A stretch of DNA of 64,000 bases, taken from NCBI GenBank assembly GCA_028282725.1, contig JANQHF010000125.1:1-64000 (forward strand), given 5' to 3'. The stretch is from Saprospiraceae bacterium (lineage in GTDB: Bacteria > Bacteroidota > Bacteroidia > Chitinophagales > Saprospiraceae). This document shows positions 9,901 to 18,435 of this stretch, piece after piece. The notes beneath the pieces are model-generated. The model saw nothing but the letters and a program-made list of their open reading frames with translations, ran no database searches and was not told the origin of the DNA. Made by a program: the position numbers and the translations under genes. The stretch's first letter is position 1. Every line of letters starts with the position of its first letter.

Positions 9901-12900
9901 AAGTGGTCACGTGCAAATAGAAATGAATGGAGAAAATATCGTCGTAACAGGAGGATTTAGTGGAATGACCGGGGATTTTGCATCGGATATCGTCGGAGGA
10001 TCTCATATCCATACTGGAGATGCAATTGGCAATGGTGGCATTGCATATACCTTAGGGGCAACATTGGATGCTGACTTAAAAGGTGGAATCTATACACCGG
10101 GAATGAATACGTTTGATATTACTCCCGGAACCTCAGACAGCCTTGCCCGGGCTTTGCTTTATGTAAATATTCATTCCACAGAATTCGCTTCGGGCGAATT
10201 GAGAGGGCAGATTCAGACGGATAATAATTTCTTTCCGGATCCAAATTTTCAAATAATCAATCCTGAAGAAGGATTAGCATTTGATATTGATATTTCGGCT
10301 GAAGAAATGTTGACCATCGACTGGGAGGCTACAACAGATGTCGATGATGAATTACTCGTCTACATCTGGCAACTTGCTGATGATGCGGAATTTGGTAATG
10401 TTTTGATATCCAATCAAGTCGGGACTAACCTGAATTTAATTCTTCCTCCAACCGAAATAGATGACCTGCTCGAAGGTGCCGGTATCGAACCCGGAACTTC
10501 CGGAATCTTTCATCACAGAGTATTGGCTTCTGACGGAAGTGTCAATAAGGCAAGTGATAGCAGGTCTATCGTGTTCAACAGGATTGTTCAATGTGAAGTC
10601 AATGGCGGAGCATTGACAGGAGGACCGTTCGAATTCTGTGTCGGTGATGGTATTGCAGATAATATTCCGGCAGATGCCATTACACTTACTGGAAATACCG
10701 GAACCAATAGTGCCTGGGTCGTCACGGATGAAGCAGGGAATATCCTTGGTCTTCCTCCGACTTTCAGCGATGTCGACTTCGATGGTGCGGGCCCGGGAAC
10801 CTGTCTCGTATGGCACCTGAGCTTCGAAGATGGTCTCACAGGTGCTGAAGTGGGAATGAACGCAAACGACCTGGTAGGTTGTTTTGATCTTTCGAACCCG
10901 ATTACCGTTGTTCGAAATGAAGTGAATGGAGGAGAATTAACAGGAGGGCCGTTCGAATTCTGTGTCGGTGATGGTGTTGCGGATAATATTCCGGCAGATG
11001 CCATTACACTTACTGGAAATACCGGACCCAACAATGCATGGGTCGTCACAGATGAAGCAGGGAATATCCTCGGTCTGCCTCCAACCTTCAGTGATGTCGA
11101 CTTCGATGGTGCGGGCCCGGGAACCTGTCTCGTATGGCACCTGAGCTTCGAAGATGGTCTCACTGGAGCAGAAGTCGGACGCAATGCAAATGACCTGGAA
11201 GGATGTTTCGATCTTTCAAACCCAATATCCGTAATCAGGAACCAGCCTGACGGTGGCGAACTGTCCGGAGGGCCGTTCGAATTTTGTGTCGGTGATGGTA
11301 TTGCGGATAATATTCCGGCAGATGCCATTACACTTTCCGGGAATACAGGACCCAACAATGCATGGGTCGTCACAGATGAAGAAGGGAATATCCTTGGACT
11401 GCCACCTACTTTCAGCGATGTTGATTTTGACGGCGCAGGTCCGGGTACATGCCTCGTATGGCACCTGAGCTTCGAAGATGGACTCACAGGTGCTGAAGTC
11501 GGACGCAATGCAAATGACCTGCATGGATGCTTTGATCTCTCCAATCCCATTTCCGTGGTAAGAACAGAAGATGGTGCAGCTTGCATCAGTTGTGATGTTG
11601 ATGGTGGTGAACTGTCCGGAGGACCGTTCGATTTCTGTGTCGGTGATGGCATTGCCGACCAGGTACCACAAGGTTCGGTTACAGTATCCGGCAACATGGG
11701 AACGAACGCACAATGGGTTGTTACGGATCAGCAGGGAAGAACGATACTAGGTCTGCCCGATGATCCGGCAGACGTTAATTTTGATGGTGCAGGTCCGGGT
11801 ATTTGTCTCATATGGCATTTGACTTATGAGGATGGGCTTACCGGTCTCGTCCTTGATGGTCCCATTTCAGATTTGGAGGGTTGTTTCGCATTGTCTGCAA
11901 ATTCCGTTTCAATTGTACGTCTCGAACCCCAGGGTGGAACACTTACCGGAGGGCCGTTTGAATTCTGTGTCGGTGATGGCATTGCGGATCAATTGTCAGC
12001 AACAGACATTCTATTATCAGGAAGTAGCGGATCGAATACCCAATGGGTCATCACAGACGAGTCAGGCATTATTCTGGGTCTTCCTGGGTCTTATACCGAC
12101 GTAAATTTTGATGGTGCAGGTCCGGGTGTATGTCAGATCTACCATGTAAGCTATGAAGAAGGATTGAGTGGCCTCGAGATGGGTGCGAATATCAATGATT
12201 TGGATGGCTGCCATGGCATAACGAATTCTGTTTCTGTGAACAGGGTTTCGGGTAGTGACTGCGATGGTGAGTGCACTGTAGATGGAGGAACGGTTGCTAC
12301 GGCAAATGGCCTGACAGAATATACAATATGTGCAGGAGATGGTCTGGCGGACCCATTCGATGTCATCATTACTAACAGTAGCGGTATGAATCAATTGGTA
12401 ATCACGGATGAAGATGGAACCATACTGGCTGTGCCTGATGGATATCGAATTGATTTGGAAGGAGCCGGAACCGGCATTTGCAAAGTTTGGAATATAGCAT
12501 ATGACTCCGAGTCAACCGTAATAGAGCCAGGTATCCATATCGATGATTTGCAGGGGTGCAGCTCTATTTCAAATGCGATTACAGTGACGAGAATATCCTG
12601 CGATGCGACGTGTCAAACACCATTGAACTTCAGGGCTCAGGAATTGACAGGCAATCGGTTCAAACTACGATGGAACCAGGTAGCGAAGGCAAGGGGTTAC
12701 GAGGTGGCTATTGGATTGAAGGATAATCCGTCATCATTTGTGACCCTGGCAGTGAAGCGCAACTCAATTACTCTACGCTCGACGATTAATGCGACGATCG
12801 TAGTTAAGGTTCGGACTCGTTGCTCCTTCGGAGAATTTTCAGAATACACCGGGTATCTTGAATTGAATCCGGGTAATGACAAAAGTGCAGAAGCCCGAAA

Positions 12901-13189
12901 TGGAAATTCTGGCCGACAGGTTGGAGATTTTATAATTTACGATACCGAATATGACATATCTCCGAATCCGGCAAGTAATTTCTTGCAGCTTCAATATGAC
13001 CAGGGAGAAATCCAAAGCCAGATTAGAATCATTGACTTCATGGGAAGGATCCTAAAAACTGAAAAAACGTTGGCAGGGAGCAATCGGCTGAATATTGACA
13101 TTAGTGATTTGCCGGAAGGGATCTACTTACTGACTATTTCAAATGATGACCAGCAATTCGAAGAACATTCATTTATAATTGCGCGGTAA
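6965..13189 (+). CDS. giant T9SS-exported surface protein: DNRLRE, four CHRD domains, nine copies of a ~108-residue repeat, sorting domain
   Basis: Exported protein of 2074 residues. The signal peptide (1-22, ending NAQ) is followed by a DNRLRE-type domain at ~25-215 (RRALIQFDLSSIP). Three three-cysteine repeats come next (~220-560), then four CHRD domains at about 572-698, 702-824, 832-955 and 961-1082, each with a GGAHIH- or GGSHIH-type motif and SGELRGQ- or AGEIRGQ-type end. After a ~120-residue linker there are six further repeats (~1209-1880), marked by FEFCVGDGIADN, GPGTCLVWHL and GCFDLSNP. A fibronectin-like segment follows. The final ~80 residues are a type A T9SS sorting domain (ISPNPASN, then LPEGIYLLTI). 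It should be anchored on or released from the cell surface; binding partners are unknown. It lies downstream of the ECF sigma/anti-sigma pair, separated by 164 bp. Confidence 0.88.
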   Translation: MNNRMILLVLCFCMIGTVSMNAQTTVMFPAAKDASIFSDVTSGSNGAGNLFVGRTNQPANRRALIQFDLSSIPAEAVIADAVLMIRGSRQSTNSVDLHRLTSDWGEGTTTGSGNGGGQASTGQDGDATWSHAFFDASPWGTAGGDFIANPSANAPVNNGTTNMWGGPGLIADVQDWVSGSHNNFGWILIGEENQTNTAVRMVSREANNNTPMLEVTYIVDEVCNVDGGTISSAAGEANINVCIIDQIAAPFTLNVTGNSGPMGQWVVSQISNGTISSIQDASTFDLTGILNGPSRVEFISFQEGLTGLAVGEDRFALEGCFESSNALILFPDEVDGGELELISGDNAVEVCVGDGVADEVTVFDFNALGAREFIITNDQGEILATANDNTFDFENAGEGVCMIYRVSSSIFFEGFSVGQNINEVVGCYDLSNPITVNRVTSGEFCAEECTAVGGVLNDGNYEFCVGDGIADNIPEGEIQISGQIGTNSQWVVTNDLGTEILGLSENPSDVDFDGAGEGTCLVWHLSYEDGLTGLMIGGLIEDLNGCFSLSENSVSISRVSSGEVCEPPVEPIALQAILTATQQNAAVLSPAKGTIEGVLEGNTLRIGGSFEDLRGQFAIDIAGGAHIHNGIAGRNGDIVVSLNTATTEDLRSGSYDQELNTFELTDEQVADLLARNYYINIHTDMYPAGEIRGQIVPAAGQVFHTQLFGSNEVPSVISTGMGSVIGEFSGDQLVISGSVNDLSSEIATEIAGGAHIHSAPVGRNGALEIPLVFTLDESMRGGVFEAANNTFTLSAGQVDALTKEGLYINVHTADYNSGEVRGQIAPVACATFRGELTGYQQVPSIMSGGDGRVLLNYYGNGNITVSGSVNNLESDLNVDIAGGAHIHNAYAGRSGGVEAVLVFDTDTTDRSGVFQPDDNTFELTQAQVDQLFDRAMYVNVHSIDQPGGELRGQLMNSTKSYFGANLLGINEVQPVSSPGSGHVQIEMNGENIVVTGGFSGMTGDFASDIVGGSHIHTGDAIGNGGIAYTLGATLDADLKGGIYTPGMNTFDITPGTSDSLARALLYVNIHSTEFASGELRGQIQTDNNFFPDPNFQIINPEEGLAFDIDISAEEMLTIDWEATTDVDDELLVYIWQLADDAEFGNVLISNQVGTNLNLILPPTEIDDLLEGAGIEPGTSGIFHHRVLASDGSVNKASDSRSIVFNRIVQCEVNGGALTGGPFEFCVGDGIADNIPADAITLTGNTGTNSAWVVTDEAGNILGLPPTFSDVDFDGAGPGTCLVWHLSFEDGLTGAEVGMNANDLVGCFDLSNPITVVRNEVNGGELTGGPFEFCVGDGVADNIPADAITLTGNTGPNNAWVVTDEAGNILGLPPTFSDVDFDGAGPGTCLVWHLSFEDGLTGAEVGRNANDLEGCFDLSNPISVIRNQPDGGELSGGPFEFCVGDGIADNIPADAITLSGNTGPNNAWVVTDEEGNILGLPPTFSDVDFDGAGPGTCLVWHLSFEDGLTGAEVGRNANDLHGCFDLSNPISVVRTEDGAACISCDVDGGELSGGPFDFCVGDGIADQVPQGSVTVSGNMGTNAQWVVTDQQGRTILGLPDDPADVNFDGAGPGICLIWHLTYEDGLTGLVLDGPISDLEGCFALSANSVSIVRLEPQGGTLTGGPFEFCVGDGIADQLSATDILLSGSSGSNTQWVITDESGIILGLPGSYTDVNFDGAGPGVCQIYHVSYEEGLSGLEMGANINDLDGCHGITNSVSVNRVSGSDCDGECTVDGGTVATANGLTEYTICAGDGLADPFDVIITNSSGMNQLVITDEDGTILAVPDGYRIDLEGAGTGICKVWNIAYDSESTVIEPGIHIDDLQGCSSISNAITVTRISCDATCQTPLNFRAQELTGNRFKLRWNQVAKARGYEVAIGLKDNPSSFVTLAVKRNSITLRSTINATIVVKVRTRCSFGEFSEYTGYLELNPGNDKSAEARNGNSGRQVGDFIIYDTEYDISPNPASNFLQLQYDQGEIQSQIRIIDFMGRILKTEKTLAGSNRLNIDISDLPEGIYLLTISNDDQQFEEHSFIIAR
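10594..12270 (+). repeat. tandem in-gene repeats, 324-bp period at the start
   Basis: Within the giant surface-protein gene, the anchor ccgttcgaattctgtg recurs at 10625 and 10949 and, with one change, at 11273: an exact 324-bp (108-codon) period. Diverged copies follow at about 11624 and 11954 (offsets 351 and 330). The first three units are nearly identical in DNA over most of their length, including synonymous positions, which points to recent duplication or gene conversion. Copies upstream of the CHRD block are much more diverged. Confidence 0.9.
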
Positions 13190-13219
13190 TTTAATTTATA
13201 AGTTTTCTTAAGTACGTTG

Positions 13220-13255
13220 ACACCTGTGCGCCTTCGGTGCACAGGTGTTTCTTAT
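13220..13255. terminator. bidirectional terminator hairpin between convergent genes
   Basis: A perfect 10-bp stem ACACCTGTGC / GCACAGGTGT with a 9-nt loop lies between the convergent giant surface-protein gene and the peptidase/barrel gene. It is followed by a T-rich stretch on the plus strand. Confidence 0.8.
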
Positions 13256-16200
13256 TGGGTTATACTAATAACAAAAAAATCAAATTGGTGAGGACTTGGA
13301 TTGCCGACTACTTCGGGGTTTAATAAGTAGCTGTACCTGAGGCCCATGTCGACCTCCACAAGGCGAAAGGCGCGAAAATCTAATCCCAGTTCCAGCCCCA
13401 GCGATTGCATGTTTTCACTCGAAGAGAATGGCCCGGAATTTAATTTCATATTACCATAGTCATAGAACATGTTCGCCTTAATTCTTTTTATAAAGGCAAA
13501 AGGACCTATGGCTTTATCAGGGTAATACAGGGGAAAGGAATAATTGAATCCAAATTTTACAAAATCATCCCGGCGAAACGAAACATCATATCCTCTCGAA
13601 TATTCGTAAAGGTCAGAATACCGGTAATTATCGAGCACATTTTCGAATTGTAATGCGGTCGTAACGTAAAATGAATGTGTGGATAGAAATCCCGGCAGAT
13701 AGATGACCCCATCAAAGTTGACTACATCTCCTCCCGAAAGATTCGACGATAATTGTTTTCTTATCCTGAATGCCGCAGCCAAACCAAATCTTGGCTGTAT
13801 GTGAAGTGGTGCTTTTCTTTTTAAAAATTGTGCGTTTAATCTGAGATCAAGCGTGGTCAGACTTGTGCTCTTTATAGGATCGTCGTAGACCGAAAAGAAT
13901 TGATGAACAGCCGGGAGTGTATCTCTGAAATTTTCCAGGCTTTGGAAATTGCTTTCAAGATTGATGTTGGCAAATTGAACGTTAACACCCAGATTTACCC
14001 TGGAGGCCATATTGCCCGAAGAAAGATTGAAAGGAAACACAGCACCGGTTGAAATCCTGTTTTCTGACCAGTCTTGATTAAAAATTGTAAATAATGATGT
14101 CGTATCGCTTTGTGCACTGAAATTGAAAAATTGAGCGGATCTGTTTGCATGCACAAAGCTCGCATTGATCACAGGATACAATTCTGCATAGTTCAATCCG
14201 ACAAAATAAGACCACTCATCTTCATTGAAATTATATGTGCCACCACCCTGCCCTGACATCGTGCTAAACACATTGTCCGAAAGAAGTCTGAGAGACACTG
14301 ATCGGGGTGTAAATACGGGAATCAGGCTATGAGGATTTAAAATTCCGCTCCAGGTATTGAATTTTTTGATCTCAAATGTCGTGTCGGGAAGTTGGTCAAT
14401 GATTGATCCATAATGATCATACTCTTTAGTAGAAATCGCGGCATTTTGCAACTGATTTTCAAATGGTTCGCTGATCAAAGAATCCATTTTTGCACGTCGA
14501 ATAGCTCTTCCGTTACTTTCTAATTCGGAATAATATAAATAGACTCCGTCGTTTGACACTGACGGCTGATAGGCACCTACCGGAACTTCTGTTAATTTGA
14601 AGATCTTGCCGGTGCTTATAGACATGTTGTAGATATTATTGATTCCCGAATAGGAGGCAGAATAATAAACAGATCCTTTATAATAAAAGGGATGTGACAA
14701 CTGGTCAGATGTAAACGGTGTCAAGGGCTCCCATGAAGACTCCTCCAGGTTGACTTTCATAAGGGCAGCTTCTTCATTCTTAGTGGCCACCAGGACAATT
14801 TCATTATCGTTGATCCAACAGGGATGTGCCATCTGCCCGTAGGAATGATTTTCTAAATTCATCATGAGCTCACCTGTCCTGGCAGATAGAATTGCCAAAG
14901 AAGGAGTGAGGTCCTCACGAATAGCAATCGCAGCAATTTTCTCTTCTTCCGGGCCTATTGCAGGTGCGTGCAATCTCTGCTTTTTGGTAAGTCGGTATTT
15001 AGTCTGAGACGGCAGGTGATATTTATAAATATCATTGTATTGCCGGTACCTCCATCTTGGATCAAAGGCCAACTGGGACCAGATGACATAATTGTCGCTG
15101 ACACTGATCGTACCGTCCAGCCGATCCAAATGAATGCCCGTCTCGCATAAATATTGCAGACCCTCCTGATCCTTTAAGACCAGTCTGGGAAGATGATCAA
15201 AAGGGAATTCCATAAAAATTAAATCACTCTTATGTGGTTTAGGCAGATATTGATGTACAACTAAGTTTTTTTTCTTTTTTTTGATGACATGCTCAAAGCT
15301 TGAGAGCTCAAGGGTCTCCAGGAGATTTTGATATGAGGTTTGTAATGAGTCCATTGCCCTGTAATACATATCCCCGGAAGATAAACCTGTCCTCTTTTTA
15401 AGACTTCTGCTGAACGGATAAAAAACTCCTTTGTATCTGACCGCATCGTCAGCCACATGTTTCCATAGATCCTCTCCATAGACAGATCTTCCATAAGACA
15501 GGATTTGATATCCCAGAGGGTACCAGTCCGGTACAAAGTCTTTGATTGAGCCGGCCCCTGCTTTCTCATAACTATTGATGATGCCATCATTAAGCAGGGC
15601 ATAATATTGCATATTGAATGAGGGCAACCTTCCCCGGCCTGTTTTCGAAAATTGTGTTTCGGCCAGAACGGCATCTCCTTCAAAATACCATCTTGGAAGT
15701 GCTGTAGCCATCATTCCTCCCCAAGCCCACGATCCAAGTACATTTTTAACAGTTTTTGTTATGCCCTGTGTGGCCTGAGCGAATTGTTGAACATGCCGGT
15801 ATTCATGAATGGTCAGGAGATCTATGTAGTCTGTTGCATTGCCAAACTGCCTTTGAGAAGGAAAAAATTCGGAACGAAAGGGGCCCACGGTTACAAAGCC
15901 ATTGGAATTGGCAGCTTGCCCTTGTAAAACGATAGACGGTTTTAAGTTGGACTTTGTGATGGTCTTGTCTTCAGTTTGATTGATTTGTTGAATGATCCTT
16001 GCTATTCTCTGAGCAGTACTGTCGAGATGCTCCGGAAAGATCACCTTTACCTGATCTGTGTTGACCTGGAACCATTTCAATTCCGGTGAGTTGTTGCCAA
16101 TCGGGTTGCCGGGAAGCTGACCGTTGGCATGATCGATCCACAAACCAATTGATACAAAAAGGACCAGGAAAGGAGAATAGAAATTGCGAACATCAGGCAC
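13252..16200 (-). CDS. outer-membrane protein with gluzincin-like peptidase, TolB/PD40-type propeller and C-terminal beta-barrel
   Basis: Proposed 982-residue protein starting at a GTG at 16200, directly before a signal peptide (FLVLFVSIGLW..HANGQ). A longer frame back to an ATG at 16374 would overlap the upstream OmpA-family gene by 143 bp and put the signal peptide inside the protein, so it is disfavoured. Residues ~30-300 form a peptidase-MA-like zinc domain with HEYRH (His132, Glu133, His136) and a candidate third ligand in WYFEGD (Glu174). Residues ~330-620 contain propeller-like blades (YLYYSELESNGRAI, SVYYSASYSG). The last ~300 residues are strand-rich, like a surface-antigen barrel, ending FVISITQ. 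It lies 31 bp after the PorE-like gene, so they probably form one operon. Peptidase activity and substrate are inferred. Confidence 0.72.
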   Translation of the reverse strand: MPDVRNFYSPFLVLFVSIGLWIDHANGQLPGNPIGNNSPELKWFQVNTDQVKVIFPEHLDSTAQRIARIIQQINQTEDKTITKSNLKPSIVLQGQAANSNGFVTVGPFRSEFFPSQRQFGNATDYIDLLTIHEYRHVQQFAQATQGITKTVKNVLGSWAWGGMMATALPRWYFEGDAVLAETQFSKTGRGRLPSFNMQYYALLNDGIINSYEKAGAGSIKDFVPDWYPLGYQILSYGRSVYGEDLWKHVADDAVRYKGVFYPFSRSLKKRTGLSSGDMYYRAMDSLQTSYQNLLETLELSSFEHVIKKKKKNLVVHQYLPKPHKSDLIFMEFPFDHLPRLVLKDQEGLQYLCETGIHLDRLDGTISVSDNYVIWSQLAFDPRWRYRQYNDIYKYHLPSQTKYRLTKKQRLHAPAIGPEEEKIAAIAIREDLTPSLAILSARTGELMMNLENHSYGQMAHPCWINDNEIVLVATKNEEAALMKVNLEESSWEPLTPFTSDQLSHPFYYKGSVYYSASYSGINNIYNMSISTGKIFKLTEVPVGAYQPSVSNDGVYLYYSELESNGRAIRRAKMDSLISEPFENQLQNAAISTKEYDHYGSIIDQLPDTTFEIKKFNTWSGILNPHSLIPVFTPRSVSLRLLSDNVFSTMSGQGGGTYNFNEDEWSYFVGLNYAELYPVINASFVHANRSAQFFNFSAQSDTTSLFTIFNQDWSENRISTGAVFPFNLSSGNMASRVNLGVNVQFANINLESNFQSLENFRDTLPAVHQFFSVYDDPIKSTSLTTLDLRLNAQFLKRKAPLHIQPRFGLAAAFRIRKQLSSNLSGGDVVNFDGVIYLPGFLSTHSFYVTTALQFENVLDNYRYSDLYEYSRGYDVSFRRDDFVKFGFNYSFPLYYPDKAIGPFAFIKRIKANMFYDYGNMKLNSGPFSSSENMQSLGLELGLDFRAFRLVEVDMGLRYSYLLNPEVVGNPSPHQFDFFVISITQ

Positions 16201-16231
16201 CTTCTTAATTTTCCAATGAAGTATAAAAAGG

Positions 16232-18277
16232 TTAACGCAAAATTTTAAAAGTTGTCCGACGATTGATCTGGTGTTCTTCCTCTGTACATTCTTCACAAAT
16301 GCATGCAATCTCAAGCTTTGTTTCACCATAACCGATAGAAGATATTCTCTGTGCATCAATGTTTCCTTCTGCAATTATATACTCCATCGCCGAAGTGGCT
16401 CTTCTGTTGGACAAATCGAGATTATAATCATCATCGGCTCTGCAATCCGTATGACTACCCAATTCTATACGCACGACAGGATTGTCTTTCATCAATTCGA
16501 TAATATTGTTCAGGGCGGGTTTGGCATCCTCACGTATATCTGATTTGTTCAGATCATAATAAATATTGTCAATGACGATTTCAATCCCCTCGAATACCCT
16601 GTCGATTACAATTTTCTTTTCGAAAACATGGCCATCTGGTTTGTCCAGCCTGTCTTCTTCGGAAATGACCAGGGATTCTTGTTTATTCAGGTAGCCTTCT
16701 TTACCGGCTAACAGGCTAAAAGAATACGAACTATCGATAGGGATCACCAATACTCCGTTTGCATCTGTTTCGAATATTTCATCAATCACTTCTGATTGAA
16801 TCTTCAACGAAGCCCGGGGCATCTTCCTCGATCCAACAACAAAGCTATTGGGATTATCCTGGATAGCATATAACTTCTCAAAAACTTCGACACGAAGGAA
16901 GTAAGTCCTGGGCAATTCAGGTTCTTCCTCAGCTTCGACAATTACTTCTTCAGTCTCTTTTACGGGAATCTCTCCTTCCGGATATTCCTCATATAAGGTA
17001 TAGATGTCATCATTTCCGAATACACCGCGCGTTGAAGTAAAAAATGCCTTTGACTTGAGGTGATCCGCCAAAAATGCTTCCTCTACGAAAATCAAACCGT
17101 AATCATCCTCACTACTATTAATAGGCGCCAACAGATTTTCCGGACGGGTCCAACTTCCGTCCTCTCTCAATGTCGTCTTAAATATATCCAGCCCTCCCAA
17201 TCCGGCAAAATGATCACTGCTGTAGTAAAGAGTCACATTTTTTTGATCCCAGGTGGGAAATCGCTCCTGTCCAATACTATTGAGGTAAGGAGGCATTAAT
17301 TCAGGCACATCCCATTGACCATCCTCAAGGAGAACCGAATAATATAAATCGTGGCCTCCGATGCCTTTTGGATCATTACTTACAAAAATCAAAACACTGT
17401 CATTTTCAATAAGGACAGGATCTCCATAATTCACCCTGGGTTCAAAACGCATCGGTTCCACAGGCTCCGACCATATTCCATTCTCATATCTTGACATATA
17501 TATCCTGCAATAACTATCACCGACCTCACTATGACACCTGGTAAAAAACATTTGCTTACCATCTCCTGAAAATGTCGCGGTCCCCTCATTAAAGGGAGTA
17601 TTTATTTTGTCATCAAACGGAACCGGGTTGTAGACATCGATATCTGAAATGTACAAATCGGAGAATGAATTGCCCGTCCATGCATAGACATCTTCACTTT
17701 CCTGGATTCTATCAGAGGTAAATACAAGATTGCGGCCATTGTAGAGAGCGGGGGCATAATCTGACTCCGTACTGTTCAGCATCAAGGCTTCTACCGTATA
17801 TTTTTCATTATTTCTGACCTGTAACCATTTTCGGGCTTGCCTGCACTTTTCAATTTCCTGAGCAATTTCCCTTTTTCTATCGGTCATTTGAGCCAATCTT
17901 CTAAAACTCAGGATGGCATCTTCATATCGTTCATTTTTCTTTAAGGCATAACTCATTTCCCAGTAAGCCTCCGGACCGTAATTATTTTTCGCTGCTTCTA
18001 TATACCACTTGAGTGAAGATTCCGAGTCATTCAGGTTCTTGTAGGACTCCCCTAGTAAATAAGCCAATTCAGGATATTCGTCCGTTCCTTCTTTTTGCGC
18101 TACTTCATTCAACAGAAAATCCACCGCAACGGCATATTGCTTTTGTTGAAAAGCAGTTCTTCCATCCTTTATCTTTTTAGTTGTGGCACAGGAGAAATGA
18201 ACAACAGTGAATAAGAGCAACCACCCGAATATCCTCAAATTAGAGAATTGTGAATCAATAATATTTCTACCAACCAT
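16232..18277 (-). CDS. PorE-like lipoprotein: TPR, PD40 propeller, carboxypeptidase-regulatory-like domain, OmpA C-terminal domain
   Basis: A 681-residue envelope lipoprotein taken from the ATG at 18277; an upstream TTG at 18295 is less likely. The lipobox VHFSC places the acylated Cys at residue 30. TPR-type helices occupy ~35-150 and PD40/WD40-like blades ~165-420 (DLYISDIDVYNP, MFFTRCHSEVG). After an acidic linker comes a carboxypeptidase regulatory-like sandwich (~455-540), then an OmpA peptidoglycan-binding domain (~565-681; ELGSHTDCR and LDLSNRRA). Length and domain order match PorE of Porphyromonas gingivalis, which tethers the T9SS machinery to peptidoglycan. Paralogous proteins with the same layout exist in Bacteroidota, so the gene name is not assigned. 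It fits a genome that carries T9SS cargo nearby. Confidence 0.82.
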   Translation of the reverse strand: MVGRNIIDSQFSNLRIFGWLLLFTVVHFSCATTKKIKDGRTAFQQKQYAVAVDFLLNEVAQKEGTDEYPELAYLLGESYKNLNDSESSLKWYIEAAKNNYGPEAYWEMSYALKKNERYEDAILSFRRLAQMTDRKREIAQEIEKCRQARKWLQVRNNEKYTVEALMLNSTESDYAPALYNGRNLVFTSDRIQESEDVYAWTGNSFSDLYISDIDVYNPVPFDDKINTPFNEGTATFSGDGKQMFFTRCHSEVGDSYCRIYMSRYENGIWSEPVEPMRFEPRVNYGDPVLIENDSVLIFVSNDPKGIGGHDLYYSVLLEDGQWDVPELMPPYLNSIGQERFPTWDQKNVTLYYSSDHFAGLGGLDIFKTTLREDGSWTRPENLLAPINSSEDDYGLIFVEEAFLADHLKSKAFFTSTRGVFGNDDIYTLYEEYPEGEIPVKETEEVIVEAEEEPELPRTYFLRVEVFEKLYAIQDNPNSFVVGSRKMPRASLKIQSEVIDEIFETDANGVLVIPIDSSYSFSLLAGKEGYLNKQESLVISEEDRLDKPDGHVFEKKIVIDRVFEGIEIVIDNIYYDLNKSDIREDAKPALNNIIELMKDNPVVRIELGSHTDCRADDDYNLDLSNRRATSAMEYIIAEGNIDAQRISSIGYGETKLEIACICEECTEEEHQINRRTTFKILR

Positions 18278-18390
18278 TTTGCCGGACTCAGTCAATTCTT
18301 TGAATAGTAAATAACTAGAAGCTATCGTACAATACTAACGCAGAAGTACGCTTATTGTTTGTATTGAATAAAGCCGATTTTAAAATGGAA

Positions 18391-18425
18391 AAAAGGGTTG
18401 AAATTAACCTCTCAACCCTTTTTTT
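18391..18425 (-). terminator. rho-independent terminator after secDF
   Basis: An 11-bp stem (AAAAGGGTTGA / TCAACCCTTTT, 10-nt loop) lies 11-45 bp past the secDF stop. On the minus strand it is followed by a T-tract. T-runs flank both sides, so it may work in both directions. Confidence 0.8.
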
Positions 18426-18435
18426 CAAGGAGCTC

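Noticed and set aside
10588-11697. Long open minus-strand frame (369 codons) inside the giant surface-protein gene
   Set aside because: It mirrors the tandem repeats of the real gene on the plus strand, is low in complexity (Ser/Pro-rich) and has no independent signals.
10594-12270. Regular direct repeats considered as a CRISPR array
   Set aside because: The units are 324-bp coding repeats, not 20-40-bp repeats with unique spacers, and no cas genes are present.
16201-16374. N-terminal extension of the peptidase/barrel protein to an ATG at 16374
   Set aside because: It overlaps the PorE-like coding sequence by 143 bp and would bury the signal peptide; the GTG at 16200 fits better.
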